A stretch of 64,000 nucleotides of DNA from Cryptomeria japonica (Eukaryota > Streptophyta > Pinopsida > Cupressales > Cupressaceae): positions 540,472,335 to 540,536,334 of the forward strand of contig NC_081412.1 of NCBI RefSeq assembly GCF_030272615.1, given 5' to 3'. The notes beneath the pieces were generated by a model, which was not told where the DNA came from, ran no database searches, and worked only from the letters and a program-made list of their open reading frames with translations. Both the position numbers and the translations under genes were made by a program. The stretch's first letter is position 1. The number at the start of each line of letters is the position of its first letter. This document shows, piece after piece, positions 11,365 through 23,564 of this stretch.

Positions 11365-12240
11365 CACAAGATGGAAGAAAATGCTCGTGCACAAGCAAAG
11401 AAGGTAATAGCAATTTTTGGTATTACTCAAGCATTCCATTCAATGTTGCTTAACCTCCTTATTGATAGGTCATGGTTGATGCCATAATCCTAGTTTCAAA
11501 GCCCTATCATATGAGAGCCTCAACAAAGTTGGCATGCTAAGAGAGCCGGTGCAATTAGCAAGGTAGTCACTAAGCATTGAAAGCATTGGGAGGTTACAAA
11601 TTGTAGCATTATGTCAGATGGGTGGACTGATAGAAGGAATCATACATTTATCAGCTTCGTCCAACAATAACATGATCTTCTGAGATCAATAGATTCATTG
11701 GACAGTGATTTCAACCCACTTGTTTTCACTATTTGGTAAGGTTGTGGTGGAGGTTGGGCCACAATATGTAATCCAAATCATCACTAACAATGCAGAAAAT
11801 TCTGTCACAACAGAAACTTCTAATGGAGATGTATCCCACATTGTTTTGAAGCCAATTTGTGGCACGTTGCATTTATTTAACACTTGAGGGCATTGGAAAA
11901 CTTGATTGGGTTAAACCTATAGTAGAGAAGTAAATCCATCACCAAATTCATTTATGACCACACTCGAGTGTTGGGCATGATGAGAATATTCACTAAAGAA
12001 AAGGAGATCTAAAAAGAAGGTACAAAAAGGTTCACCACTAATTTCTTGGTTAATATAGAATAGCTCAAAAAAGGAAGCCCAAACACATGTTGGTTTCATC
12101 AAATTGGTTGGAAAGGTATTTTTTAATCAAATGGACGAGCAAATTTTCACATCTTGTGTTCAAGGAGACATTTTGGATAAATGCACAAGAGATTGTGCGA
12201 ATTTGAGAGACCTTGCTCAATGTGCTAAGATCATTTGTTT
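11365..12240 (+). pseudogene. hAT transposase pseudogene (DUF659 region), copy 2
   Basis: A partial tandem duplicate of copy 1, extending further 3'. It reads ARAQAKKVIAIFGI, then an IMSDG-WTDRRNHTFI-like segment near 11610-11660, YVIQIITNNAENSV near 11768, the expected SITKF-IYDHTRVLGMMRIFTK-like segment at about 11930-12000, and a TNFLVNI-like segment near 12040. In DUF659 transposases the order is DGW, the D of the VVTDNA-like motif, then the HC-rich segment; here the HC-rich part is deleted. Multiple frameshifts are present. Confidence 0.75.
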
Positions 12241-13428
12241 AGGGAAAAATACCCAAAAGGTTATTTTGGCATAATTAGATTTATAGATGTGACTGAAAGC
12301 AAAAGGCAGCTCAATCAGCAGGCAAAAACACGACTAAGTGCCAAGCTACTCACTAGGAATTTCCTGTATACTGACCAGAGCCTATTTCCACTAGTGCTGT
12401 TACCTGGGTGTCCACTGAACAAATGCCTGCTGGAGCTCATGGAATCTGTAACCAGCTCGACCAGTGTAGTTACAAAAACAGGGATAATGCAATGTTTATC
12501 AACACTTTGGGAACTAAAGAAAACTCAAAAAGGTCTGACTGTTGAAATACCAAATCTTTGTGGTCTCTATTTTTCTTAAAATGCAGTTTGCTAGGGATGT
12601 TCATAACGTTGATTGGCTATACTTAAGACACCATGAAGAAATGCATATAGCTGTATGTGAGCTCTTCATAATGTTGTTATTCTTTGGGTAATCTTTCCTC
12701 CCAATGCAAAACCCATAAACTAAGTTTCTGTCAGATTCTCTTTATTTACTCTTCAGGGGATGCTGTTATTGTAGATCTCCATTTTTATATTATTATATTT
12801 AAAATCTCTTTTAGAGGGAAAATAGAAGCTAAAATGACCCAAAGTGTATATAATGCATTAAAAAACATTTGACTAAACAATATTTTTAGTTACTAATTAA
12901 ATGCACAGGGATCATATGCCATCAGGAATGAAGGTCTAAAAAGTTTTAAATCTAACTTCTCAATCTAAAAGCATCTTATCATACAATTATACTCTTTTAG
13001 CACATTCTGGAAAGAAGGAACTTACGGAGCTTCTGTTAATACTATGAAGAACAAGAAAATATGATAAATGGTTGAGCACTGCAATATTGTGCTAGAAACC
13101 AAATCATAAGAAGATAACACGAGCAATAAGTTGATAGACAGAATTCTATCTCAAAGATTTTATCTGAAAAGGTGTCCAACTAATTGTAATTCGTTTAAAG
13201 AAGATAAATCATTTTTTTTATAAATACATCTCAGAAGGACCAACCAAGTGAAGTCAAATGAAAAATTCACAGCATGAAAGTAACATAATGAATACAACTT
13301 GCCTTTGTTCTAACACCACGGTATTTGTATGTTACTTGTCATACTTGCATGCATAATTTATAACTACTACAAACAAACTAGAATAGAACAAACATTTTAA
13401 TCCATACAAACAATTTTTTAACACTTAC
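12241..13428 (-). other. VPS33 intron sequence, no recognised feature
   Basis: Includes a 114-codon plus-strand frame (12235-12579) with no recognisable domain, probably continuing degenerate transposon sequence, then AT-rich DNA up to the splice donor at 13428. Confidence 0.35.
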
Positions 13429-13525
13429 TTGAGCACTGAGAAAGCGAAGAGCAGATATTTCTGCAAATGTAACCCCACCAATAAAAACAACCAAGACAAG
13501 TAAGCGCCGCCCATCTACAACTCCA
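13429..13525 (-). CDS. VPS33: VPS33 penultimate exon
   Basis: Ninety-seven nucleotides on the minus strand. The acceptor is CTCTTTTTCAACAG (good pyrimidine tract) and the donor is CAA/GTAAGTG. One base completes the preceding codon, then 32 codons follow. It encodes GVVDGRRLLVLVVFIGG followed by VTFAEISALRFLSAQ. The FIGGVTFAEISALRFL core is the most diagnostic C-terminal motif of VPS33 proteins. The exon ends in phase 0, matching the phase-0 start of the last exon. Confidence 0.93.
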
Positions 13526-14224
13526 CTGTTGAAAAAGAGATGTTTTGTCACATAGATGATAGAAGAAATACCAATAGCCTCTAATCATTAAATCTTTATG
13601 TCAAATATGTGCTATCGATGGCCAAGGTAGATTGAACAATCAATATGATAGAGAAAACCAAGAAGACTTATGGTAGCATATAAAGCTAATTATACAAACT
13701 GGGAACAGATATTTCATATTTGAAAGCAAAACTATTTTTGAAATGGGATTCAAACTCTTTACAAACAAGAGACTGAATATAAAAATTATCAGAAATGTCT
13801 CCATATAAAAATATTATTCTACCAAACTATCAGTGTTTCTTCAAGTTTAAAAAACGGAACTTTCGAGATAATAAAAATTCCTGATTTTGAGGGTGGCAGG
13901 GACAGATATTAAAATAATTTATAAAAAATCATATTTGAATCTTTGAAATACGATAAATTAAAATAACTTATACAAACTAAAAGAAGCTCAAATTTTACAA
14001 ATGTAAACATTTATATATATCTACTTATATTATAAACAGGAACCAATTCAAAATTAAAAAGCTCTTGAGAACTTCTCTGCATTTGAAACAAAGTGACCAT
14101 AAATACGAGTATTTTCCTTGGTCCTTCAGTTCAACAGTTTCTAACTCCGTAGTCAAATTTCCCCATTTTTCATGAATATTTCAGCATTAGTTTGCCATTT
14201 TTTTCCTATTTAAAACCCAAGTAA
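13526..14224 (-). other. VPS33 intron sequence, no recognised feature
   Basis: AT-rich. No coding or repeat signal recognised before the 5S-derived array begins at about 14225. Confidence 0.35.
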
Positions 14225-14369
14225 ATGAATTCCACTTACACTATGATGTTTATATTAGGATTCAACAACATAGTTTTTGAGTCAAACTCATTGACCCATA
14301 TGTCATGATTTGAGGTTCACACGAACCCATATCTCATGGGGATGAATGGTCCAAACTCCACTTAGCACT

Positions 14370-14677
14370 TGTTGTCGAGTAATTATGTCATATCGTAATT
14401 AGAATGTTAAGTGTGTTAAGGGTCAGTGGTTACCTGACAGTTGCCGGCAGTTGGCACAAGACAACCTGTACTGACACCTATATATATGTACTTGGGTTTC
14501 TATTTCAGGATATGGATATTGCTGAAGGAAAACTATGTGTTGAATGTACAGGCATTTTGGAATCAATGAATACAGACATATGAGTTCTTCTCACTTGCAT
14601 CTTTGTGTACTATTACATTTCCTATATCTCTGTATTGTTATGCACTGAATGCACACACACCCCTCGAGGGAAAAACA
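14370..14677 (+). mobile_element. 5' LTR of the gypsy element (308 bp)
   Basis: Starts TGTTGTCGAGTAATTATG and ends AAAAACA. A TATA-like CTATATATATG lies near 14478. It aligns throughout with 23565-23871 with many substitutions, so the insertion is old. Confidence 0.9.
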
Positions 14678-14679
14678 TC

Positions 14680-14692
14680 TGGCATCGTTGCC
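14680..14692 (+). promoter_or_regulatory. Primer binding site, tRNA-Asp type (decayed)
   Basis: TGGCATCGTTGCC lies two bases after the 5' LTR. The usual tRNA-Asp PBS reads TGGCGCCGTTGCC (family knowledge), so two positions have changed. Confidence 0.75.
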
Positions 14693-14880
14693 AAGTTAAA
14701 CCTGGGAATGATGGGAGCATACTACATGGCACGACAATAATGGGACAACCATTGAGCGAGGGGACAAGTAGCAATCCCGAGGAAGAGAAAGAGGAGTTGT
14801 TCGAAGGAGAGAGGGCACTAACAAGGGACTTCACCTGCATCTTACAAGCATCAATCGAAACTTACGTATGAAGGGAAGCC

Positions 14881-16872
14881 ATGGCGGAGGACATCCCTGA
14901 GAGCGCCGTGTGGAGTGCCCTTGGCATAAGTCCGGCGGTGAACCGGTTGATGAATAACTCGCCTAGCCTGTTGGCACAAGCATTTCTTGCCCTACAAATT
15001 CGCCGAGAGGAAACCTACTGTGAGAGCCGTCGGCAACAAATTTTACAACAATTCGAAGAGAGGAGTCAACGGGAGGAGGAGGAACGTGACGATAGCCACC
15101 GAAGAACCTTCCACTCGACCAGACATAGGAATTGATGCCCGTGACGCTAAACAAAAACAGAAATCGTGTACCGAAGAGACAAGAGGAAGACGGGCACGAG
15201 GCGACAAAGAGGGCAGTAAGGTTGAAGCAACAAGTCGAATGAAGGAGATGGCTGAGGAAAATTGCCGAGGAAGGAAGTGGAGGGAATGGTAATGATGGCT
15301 CCACTGGCGAGGGCCAAGTTTCTGTATTGATAGAAACCACTAGGAAGCGGTTGGGGGACCTTTCCCTCACGTTGGAGGAGATTGGCGACGAGAGTACACT
15401 AGAGTCGTACATGCCATTTAGAGGTGACGAGACTAGGAGAGAAACGAAGACCGAGATCGAGAACAAAGAAGTGGGAGATATCGGTGCGGCCGAAGGTGTC
15501 GAGAGGACACAAGGGCACGGTAGCAGAAGCAATCTATTTGGTTCAGGCTCATCAAACTCGAGAAGTCAAAGTAACCTGGTGGGACCCAACGTACCAAGTC
15601 GTGGAGGACCAATTTCTAGAGGGCCAGTTTCTGGGGTCGAGTTCTGGAGGGCAAATTGGGCCACAGCCAAGGAGCATAATGGCGAACAGGTAGAAGTTGC
15701 CTAAATTCACTAGAGACGGGAAGGAAGATCCTGTACGGTATTGTCGTGCATGTGAGACAATCTGGTCAGCCAATGGAGTGACCGACAAAGCTAAATGGCC
15801 GGTGCAGTTCCCCGCCATCCTATGCGGGGTAGCCATCGACTGGTACTCCGATACAAACAAGACAAAGGTAGGTACTTGGGACGAGTTACAAAAAGCCTTC
15901 GAGACGAAGTTTCGACTCCTTCAAGACGATAATGAAATCGCCGCCGAAATCTTGTGCACAAAGCAGGGGAAGAACGAGACAGTACGAGCATACAACCGGC
16001 AACTCAAAGAATTGCTTGGGAAGATGGATAATCAACCCACTGATGGATTGAAAAAGTGGTGGTTCATGAAAGGACAGAGATCCTCCCTCAAGGAGAAGAT
16101 GAAGATTGTCCCTCCTACCTCGTACGAGGACGCATACAACCAAGCCATGGACCTCGAGAGCGAAGGCAAGACCTCGAAGAAGAAGAAGGATAAATCATCG
16201 GGAGACGATGGTTCCTCTGGGAGAAGCAGTGACGAGGACTCAAGCAAGAAACTACACGCTCTACAGAAGGACATGCACAGGATGATGAGAGAATTCAAAG
16301 CAATGAAGGGGAGCAGCAGCAAGAACGAAGGGGACTTGTGGTGCACATATTGCAAGGAGGAAGGCCACACTAAGGGTATGTGCCCGAAGAAAGCTTTCTG
16401 TCACATTTGTCAAGTACTGGGACACTCCACCAAGGAGTGCCCATACAATATGAAAACAAGAAGCGCCCAAGTGCTTCTGACTCAAGAGCAACCTTCCACA
16501 GCTGCGGCAGCTGCTAACCCACAACAATCGGCCAATACCACAGCATCTTCCGACGGGTACAAAAACAATAGATGAGGAAAAATAACAACAATAGAATCCG
16601 CTGAGTGCAGTGTGATGCAAAAGGCCACCCGATGATCCAATGTTGAGCCTATAATGAATGGGGACACTATGCCCGTGATTGTCCCAAGGGAGACACCCCT
16701 CAGCACATGTGCCAGTGGTGCGGGCCAGGAGATCACGACGACGGGAGTTGCCCGAAGTCTAGAAAAAAATTGTTAACAATTGAAAAGTCCAATGAAAGGG
16801 AGACGCTCGCCATCACTAGTTCACAAACAAAGAAGGCTACCTATCTTGACCTCCGTACGGAGAAGGAATGAG
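14881..16872 (+). pseudogene. gag: gag of the gypsy element (capsid and nucleocapsid), frameshifted
   Basis: The likely original start is the ATG at 14881 (MAEDIPESAVWSAL); reading then needs several frame changes through a charged, E/R-rich N-terminal region. The capsid (retrotransposon gag) domain is intact in one frame at 15697-16180: FTRDGKEDPVRYCRACETIW, then WPVQFPAILCGVAIDWY and FETKF. A K/S-rich linker follows, then zinc knuckles CTYCKEEGHTKGMC and CHICQVLGHSTKEC (CX2CX4HX4C). After a stop and frameshift at about 16574, another knuckle-like segment reads NEWGHYARDCP. Several knuckles in series are unusual but known in this clade. Confidence 0.85.
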
Positions 16873-17021
16873 TACGGGCAGCCAAGGCCAATATTGAGCA
16901 AGAAATGAGGAAGGAGCTCCGAGAAACCCCGACAAGTACATCTACTGAATCCAAACAAAACATCCTCCAACAAGTGTTGCAGACCGAGGTACCCATCAAA
17001 CTCTAGGACCTCCTCAACACC

Positions 17022-17450
17022 ATGCCCAGATTAAGAGAAGCCATCACTAATGCCATAGAAGTGTCGATCCGTACAACAACACTTCACACAGAGGTGTCGG
17101 TCAGCCCCTCAATTGACCCCATGTTGTTGGCAGCGAACAACAGGAGACACCCAGCAATTGTGGAAATGGGGATATTGGGTACGATCCTCAGGGACACCAT
17201 CATAGACGGAGGATCCAGGGTGAATGTACTTCCCGAAGAGACTTGGCGGAAATTGGGCAAGCCAACACTATGGCCGCCGACCTTCAACCTAGTGGGTGTC
17301 GACCAACACGGTATCAAACCCATCGGGACACTCATGGCTCAACAGGTGACGATCGGCACTCAACCCTTCGTTCTCAACTTTGTGGCGATTCCCTTGAAGA
17401 AAGGGGCTATGACGCAATCCTTGGAAGAGGTTGGCTGATTAAAGCCAAAG
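17022..17450 (+). pseudogene. Aspartic protease of the gypsy element, frameshifted
   Basis: The ORF reads TIIDGGSRVNVLPEETWRKL, where DGGS stands at the catalytic D-S/T-G site (IDGGS is common in Athila/Tat proteases). The hydrophobic continuation NLVGVDQHGIKPIGTL fits the domain. A frameshift near 17395 moves the reading into the frame carrying YDAILGRGWL, the conserved second half (ILGR replacing the usual ILGRPWL-type motif). Confidence 0.78.
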
Positions 17451-17898
17451 TAAATGACAACTGGAAGCGAAACACACTGTCCATGGAGAAGGGGGATCGG
17501 AAATTCATCATTGACCTCCGGACACAGATGGTGAGTGAAGAAATGGCCTCTTCAGATTCGGACTCCGATGGGGATTCCGAGGTGGATGAGAACAAAAAGG
17601 AGCCGAACGATGAAGGTGTTCTGGAATTAGAAGACTGCTCTGAGGATGAGGTGGGCTCGTTGAATGGGTTATTCCACTGGCAAATAGAGGAGTATGAAGT
17701 CTTCCATCCTGCGTGCCACATGCTGCAAATTGAAGAGGAGCCAGCCGAGAAAGATGAGTTCCCGCCAGAATACAGGGAGTATAAGGAGGGAGACGCCAGA
17801 GTGAATGATGTTCCGACGTACGAGTTTGCAAAGGACAAACCAATGCGGTACGAAGACCCCACCCTAAAGGAGACGAACCTAGGAGATGCTGCCACCCC

Positions 17899-19312
17899 TT
17901 GAAATATCTAGGTGGGAGACAATTGGAACCCGATGCTGAAGGCGACAACCTTCAAAATCTTCATGGAATACAAGGACGTGTTCGCTTGGTCCTACAAAGA
18001 TCTGAAAGGAGTCCCGCCCAAACTGTGTGTCCATTGGATACCATTGGTCCCTGGTGCCCAGCTGGTATGGAAGAGGTTGTACTGCATGAATAAAAACTAA
18101 GCGGCCAAGGTGAACCAATAAATTGAACGGATGTTGGAGGCCGACATCATATTTCGGGTGGAGACAAATGAGTGGGTCTCGCTGATCGTGATCTCGCTGA
18201 AGGAGGCCAACCAGATCCGCATCTGCGTGGATTTTTGGTGCCTCAATACAGTCACCATCAAGGATCCGTTCCCTATACCTTTCACAGACAGCATCCTAGA
18301 GGAGGTGTCTAGCCATGAAATGTACTCATTTATGGACGGCTTCTCGAGATAAAATCAAATTTCGATAGCTGAGGACAAGTTAAAGATCACCTTTGTGGTG
18401 GAGGATCAAGTCTATGCGTACAACTGAATGTCGTTTGGTTTGTGCAATGCTCCAACAACATTTCAGAGGATAGTTCTTCACATCTTCGACAAAATGTCTA
18501 TGGGAAACTTTAAGGCCTTTTTGGATGACTAGTCTATTTTTAGTAGTGAAGACACTCACTTGGTGGCACTGCGGGCATGCATGGAGAGATGTTGGAGGAC
18601 CAGGCTTGCCTTGAATCCGAAGAAATGCAAATTTATGGTGCTGCGAGGGAAGTTGTTGGGCCACATTGTTTGTAAGGCTGGATTAAAAATTGACTCGGAT
18701 AAGGTACGGGTGATTGTGGAGATGGAGTCGCCCATTGATGTGATAGGAGTAAAGTCCTTCCTAGGACATATAGGATATTATCAAAAGTTCATTAAGAACT
18801 TTGCTCAACTTTCATTTCCATTGGACAAGCTGACAAGGAAGGGCGAACCGTACGTGTGGGGACCGACACAGGGGGAAACATTTGATGAACTCAAGAGGAG
18901 ACTGGTGGCCGCACCCATTCTGGCCTATCCAAACTGGGACCGAGAATTCCACGTACATGTGGATGCCTCGAACTATGCCGTTGGGGCTACGCTAGCATAG
19001 GAAGGAGGACATGGGTTGGACCACCCCATCTATTTTGCTAGTCGCTTGCTGTTGAAAGCCGGGAAGAGTTATAGTACCACCGTGAGGGAAGCCCTCGGAA
19101 TGGTCTATACTGTACAATTTTTTTGGCACTACTTGTTGGTAACACCTTTCACTTTTTATGTGGATCACCAGACATTGATGTATATGGTAAATAAACCCAT
19201 TATTCAAGGCAGAATACGTAGGTGGCTACTACTCCTTCAAGAGTTCACATTCACAATAATTGTACGGCCAGGCAAGAGCCATATGATTGCGGATTGTCCC
19301 GGATTAAGTTGA
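17899..19312 (+). pseudogene. Reverse transcriptase and RNase H of the gypsy element, multiple stops
   Basis: The RT core reads EYKDVFAWSYKDLKG, RICVDFWCLNTVTIKD, FMDGFS, then MSFGLCNAPTTFQR and FLDD (catalytic motif near 18520). RNase H follows: HVHVDASNYAVGATLA (catalytic D), REALGMVY (E) and FYVDHQTLMYM (D), ending IADCP near 19303. In-frame stops lie after FSR, before MSFGL, after FLDD and after GATLA. Three of these are one transition from the expected W or Q codon, as expected from methyl-cytosine decay. Catalytic residues survive but the frame is dead. Confidence 0.88.
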
Positions 19313-19499
19313 GAGAGCCATTGGAGGGAGTCAATGATGACTTTCCTGACACATCTGTTCCAAATTGCCACACTACCTTCATGGTATGCAAACATAGGGG
19401 AATACTTGTCCACTTCTCGGTTTCCAGCCGATATGTTACCAAGCGAGAGATGGAAGTTGGTCCTGAGAAGCAGGACATTCCAACTAATTAATGGGTTGT

Positions 19500-20690
19500 T
19501 GTACAAAATGGGACCCAACCAAATCCTCAGAAGGTGTGATGGAAGAAGAGATTTCGGGAGTGTTATGGGAAGCACACGAAGGGTCCGTAGGAGGCCATAT
19601 GGGTCGAGACACCAATGCACGCAAAGTACAGCTTGTCAGATAATGGTGGCCCACCCTGTATAATGATGCACGGGAATGGGTGGTGGGTTGTGACACTTGC
19701 CAGAGGGCAGGAAAACCATTGAAGCGAGACTTTATGCCCCTCAATCCACCCCATGCCCAGGAGTTGTTCGAACGTTGGGGTCTGGATTTCATTGGACCCT
19801 TGAAGGCCAGCAAAACCTGAAGATGTCGTTACATTGTGATGGCGACAAAATACTTCACTAAGTGGGCTGAGGCACGAGCATTGTCGGATAACTCAGCTTC
19901 GAGTACGGCTAAGTTCATCTATGAACAGATAATCACAAGGTAGGGCATTCCAATTCAACTGACGAGTGATCGCAGTGGGCACTTTGTGAACCATGCAGTC
20001 AAGCTGCTCACGACGAAATTCAAAATTTTTCATCCCTTGTCAAGCCCTTACTACCCAAGGGCCAATGGGCAGGCAAAGGCAACTAATAAAATATTGGTGT
20101 CTGTGATCTATAAGTCCTATGGAGTTGAACAGGAAGATTGGGAAGAGAAGTTGCAATCCGTACTGTGGGCATACCAGACCACCTACAAAGTCACAACAGG
20201 TCAGACACCCTTCCAGTTAATGTACGACCAATAGGTCATTGTGCCAACAGAGTTCATGGTTCCAAGTCTAAGGATATCAATTGAGAACCGGCGAGGAGAT
20301 ATGGAAACCCTGCGAGAGCGACTATACACGTTGGACAAGTTGGACAAACGAAGGATGATGGCCCAATGGGCCACCAAAGCCGCCCAACAACGATGAAAAT
20401 TTTGGCATGATAAGCATATTTAGCGCATGGAGTTCCATCTAGGACAATGGGTGCTGAAGTATAACGGGCGGAATGAGATCAAACCTGGAAAATTCAAAGT
20501 CAGATGGCTGGGGCCATATAAAATCCGCGAAGTAGCTAAGAATGGGGCGATTAAGTTGTCCACATTGGACGACCAACCAATAAAGGAGACGATAAATGGG
20601 TCAAAATTAAAAATCTACCACCGCAGGGAGCAACGGAATAACCCTGTTTGTCCGAAGGCGGGGCCTAGCTGGACAATTTGAAAAGGTAAT
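19500..20690 (+). pseudogene. Integrase of the gypsy element, frameshifted; catalytic Glu replaced
   Basis: Reading across frames: the HHCC zinc region (EAHEGSVGGH and GCDTCQRAGKPL, 19585-19720), GLDFIGPL (first catalytic D near 19787), QLTSDRSGHFVNHAVKLL (second D near 19965) and YYPRANGQAKATNKIL. The last normally reads GQ-x-E; here the catalytic Glu codon is AAG (Lys), one G-to-A change. A C-terminal domain follows with LGQWVLKYN, KFKVRWLGPYKI and GSKLKIYHRR near 20430-20640. No chromodomain follows. Stops include those after YDQ (20233) and in the zinc region. Confidence 0.85.
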
Positions 20691-20809
20691 TATTTTAGTG
20701 TTTTTTAGATAAAATAAAATAAATAAAAAATTAGAGAACTCACCATACGATCGAGAGATATTAAAAAAAACCATACAAATGAAAGAGAAAAACATTCTTA
20801 CGATCAAGT

Positions 20810-21340
20810 CATTAAAACCGTACGGACAAATTAAAACATTAAATCCATACATTGACAAAAGTAAGCACATTGAAATCCGTACGGCTACAGGAGAGGAACG
20901 TCGTATGGGCACATGTGACGAGGAGGCTATACGACCGCTGGATAAGGAGGACAACCTACGGCCGAAGGAGAGACAGAGGGTCGTATGGTGACATCGGCTA
21001 AAAATTCGTACGGTCGTCGGCATAGGCAAAGGGTTGTACGACCGCTGGAAAGAGAATTTTGTATGGTTGAGCAACAATTTTGTACACCGTATAGGGTGAA
21101 ACCCGTACACTGGAGGCAATCAGGATTTCCGTATGGACAAGGAGTTCGTACAAGAGGCAGGAGTTTTTAATCCATACATCACAAAAGGAATCGTGCATAG
21201 TGAAAATTCATACTTAAAACAACCAAATCCGTACAGGGCAATACACAACGTGGGAGACCGTACAAGGTGGCGCCATAGGTCAGGGAGTCCGTACATGACA
21301 AAGCCAGGAGCAAACTAAAGTCGCACAAGCTGTACGATAG
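20810..21340 (+). repeat. CCGTACGG motif array between integrase and the extra ORF
   Basis: The palindrome CCGTACGG and one- or two-base variants (CCGTATGG, TCGTACGG, CCGTACAG, CCATACAT, CCGTACAC) occur about fifteen times in 530 bp, usually as AATCCGTAC. They recur every 20-60 bp without a fixed unit. The region is formally open in pieces but reads PYG/PYT/VW strings that mirror the repeated DNA, so the DNA or RNA motif is probably primary. Confidence 0.65.
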
Positions 21341-21400
21341 AGAAACATAACGACATTTGAAAATTATTATGTGTGGCCGGCAATTCAAAGAATCATTTAA

Positions 21401-23485
21401 ATGGAATTAGGAAAACCAAGACTGGGGAAGCTGGACTGGCGAAAACGGTTGCAGCAGTTAGAGAAACCATCTAAGGCAGGAAAGATGGCGGAAGCAAGCG
21501 CAGCAGGCATGGACAAGGGCAAGCAAGTGTTGCAGTTTGGAGTAAAAGTTGCAGGGCCAACAAACATAGCAAAGGGCAAAAAGAAGACAATGCTGGTAAA
21601 AATCGCATCTGACACTAGATAATAATTTGATTAAGCAGTCTCTGAAGAAAGCATGGGTGCACTAGGCAATTCAAATGCCCATCTTTGCGATTAGGGACTT
21701 CGAGCCATGTCTGCGAATGATGGTGGCCACATACGACAACGCAACGAGGGCATCGACATTCTCTTATCAGCAGAGCACTGTGACCGTATCCTTTGCACCT
21801 AAGGATTTTGCCAGGGTCTTTAGCATACCAGCTGAGGGGAAGAAAGTAGACAAGAATGCCACTAAGATGTCGCCAGACAGGAAGGAGCAACTGCTACAAC
21901 TGATATGTCAAAGTGATCTCTCTGAACAGGAATGGGCAATGATTAAGGCAGCTAAGGGCAACGGATTGAAATAATCATACATTGTTTGCTAGATGTCATG
22001 ACGCTTTTCGCCTTGCTACCCGAAAAGAAGTAGAGAAAACCCCTGGTGCAGAGGAGAGTAGTGGTTGCGCGGTGTCTTTTGGGCACATGACGAGAGGTAT
22101 CTGTGGATTACCGACGGGTGGAGTGCAACCTGCGAGAGTGGGCCGACTAGTGTATGCACCAGCAGTATTGACTCCTGATGGAGGATTGACACCCCTTCCG
22201 GCTTCGAGGGTGACGGTGGGAGCAATACCAGTCATGCCCATTCCAGGATTTGGACACTTGAGACCCCGACCTCCATTGCCGACACCCTCTAGTGTTGCCA
22301 CAGCAGTTCAAACAGGGGATATACTAGTGGTTCAAGCATAGAATGTGGCAGAGGAAGCTCCAGCAATATCATTGGTTCACAGCGAACCTCCTTGCACTGA
22401 GTAGGTCGTACCGAGAGCTTGTACACACAGAGGTGACGATAGTGGAGGGCACGGTGACCGCAATGGCCACAGATGATGATGCCACCATGGATGAGTGGCT
22501 GGGTCACAATGAGATGCCTCCTATGCCACCACTGGGACCCCCGCTTGCCTCACCACATCCACGTCCTTTTCTCGAGATTGTGGACCTAGATGAGGGTAGT
22601 TCTCATCAGGAGGAGCAGCAAGAGTTGATGATGGACTTCTTGCAGGACACCGTTGGGTTTGGGGAGGAGACGAGAGAGATGCAGCAACAGATGAGGGCCA
22701 CTGTAGAGAGCCAGCCAGGGATAATGGAGATGTTTCTAGCAGAGATGGGAGCCAGTACGCAAAGGATGGCAACGGAGGTCGAGGCTAGTGCATGTAGATT
22801 GGCAACCTCTATTCAGGAGCAGGCTCTCGGGCAACCGGCGGTTGAGGGTCTCCTCGCCTTTGCCACAAGAGGGTGTGCTGAGGAGTTTGGGAGATGTTTT
22901 GAGGCCAGGGGTTGGCCTGCTGTGGAGACTCCGGAGATGTTGGCGGATTGGAGGTGTGAGGAGACAGTTGGGTCTAGTGGAGTACACTTGCTGCTACAAC
23001 GGGTAGAGCAAGCCTTCCGGGATGGGTACTACCAGCTCAGGCATACCCAGCATAGTGCATCTGCAGTAGAGACAGAGTGGGTGGCGACCATCACAGCTAG
23101 GGAGACGGCTGGCGACCGTCACTCGCCTGCACACGATGGAGATGGAGTTGGCACAGCAGAGGGCCCGAGCGACCAGTTTGGAGGAGGAGTTGGCTCGCGC
23201 CAAGGCAATATTGGCCCAAGAGACAACGGGGCGAGCACATAAGGTGGCAGACCGGACAGCCCTTGAGACCCGTCTCACATCTACCCTAGAGGAGTTGGAT
23301 GGAAAGCAGAAGGAGCTCCTGGAAGCAGTTTTTATGGTGAAAAAATCCAGGGAGTAGCAATTGGTAGCTGAGCGATATTTAAGGCATAGGACATAGCAGG
23401 TTCACCAGCTGAGGGAGCAACTAGCAGCAGCAGCACCGTCAACCCCTTCTTCATTAGGGACACCCTTTGTACCCCCTCAGCTTTG
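21401..23485 (+). pseudogene. Extra 3' ORF of the gypsy element (plant-transposon-type protein with coiled-coil tail), decayed
   Basis: Pieces in sequential frames: 21401-21622 (basic, K-rich), 21675-21974, 21982-22341 (P/G-rich), 22343-23242 (acidic and Q-rich) and 23136-23485. The second piece reads FEPCLRMMVATYDNATRAST then VTVSFAPKDFARVFSIPAEG. It lines up with CHELMIECARHYNPQSR then AYLSEEAISEAFHLPEH in the intact ORF at 58.7-61.9 kb: same spacing, S/T-x-E/D-x-I/F then F-x-x-x-F-x-I/L-P. The end is coiled coil (LAQQRARATSLEEELARAKA). The position matches the post-integrase ORF of Athila-like elements. Function unknown. Confidence 0.6.
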
Positions 23486-23547
23486 ATTTTTCTTGTTTTG
23501 TCTTGGTGTCATTTCCCATTTTGTTTGTAAGTCGTCAGGTGACGACC

Positions 23548-23564
23548 TTTTTTGGGGGGGATGA
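23548..23564 (+). promoter_or_regulatory. Polypurine tract of the gypsy element
   Basis: TTTTTTGGGGGGGATGA sits directly before the 3' LTR start TGTTGTGG, the position of the plus-strand primer. Confidence 0.7.

Noticed and set aside
12235-12579. 114-codon plus-strand ORF as a gene
   Set aside because: No recognisable domain. It adjoins the hAT pseudogene and lies in a VPS33 intron, so a chance or decayed frame is more likely.
14963-15532. 189-codon minus-strand ORF inside the gypsy element
   Set aside because: It is antisense to gag, with composition explained by the E/R-rich gag coding strand.
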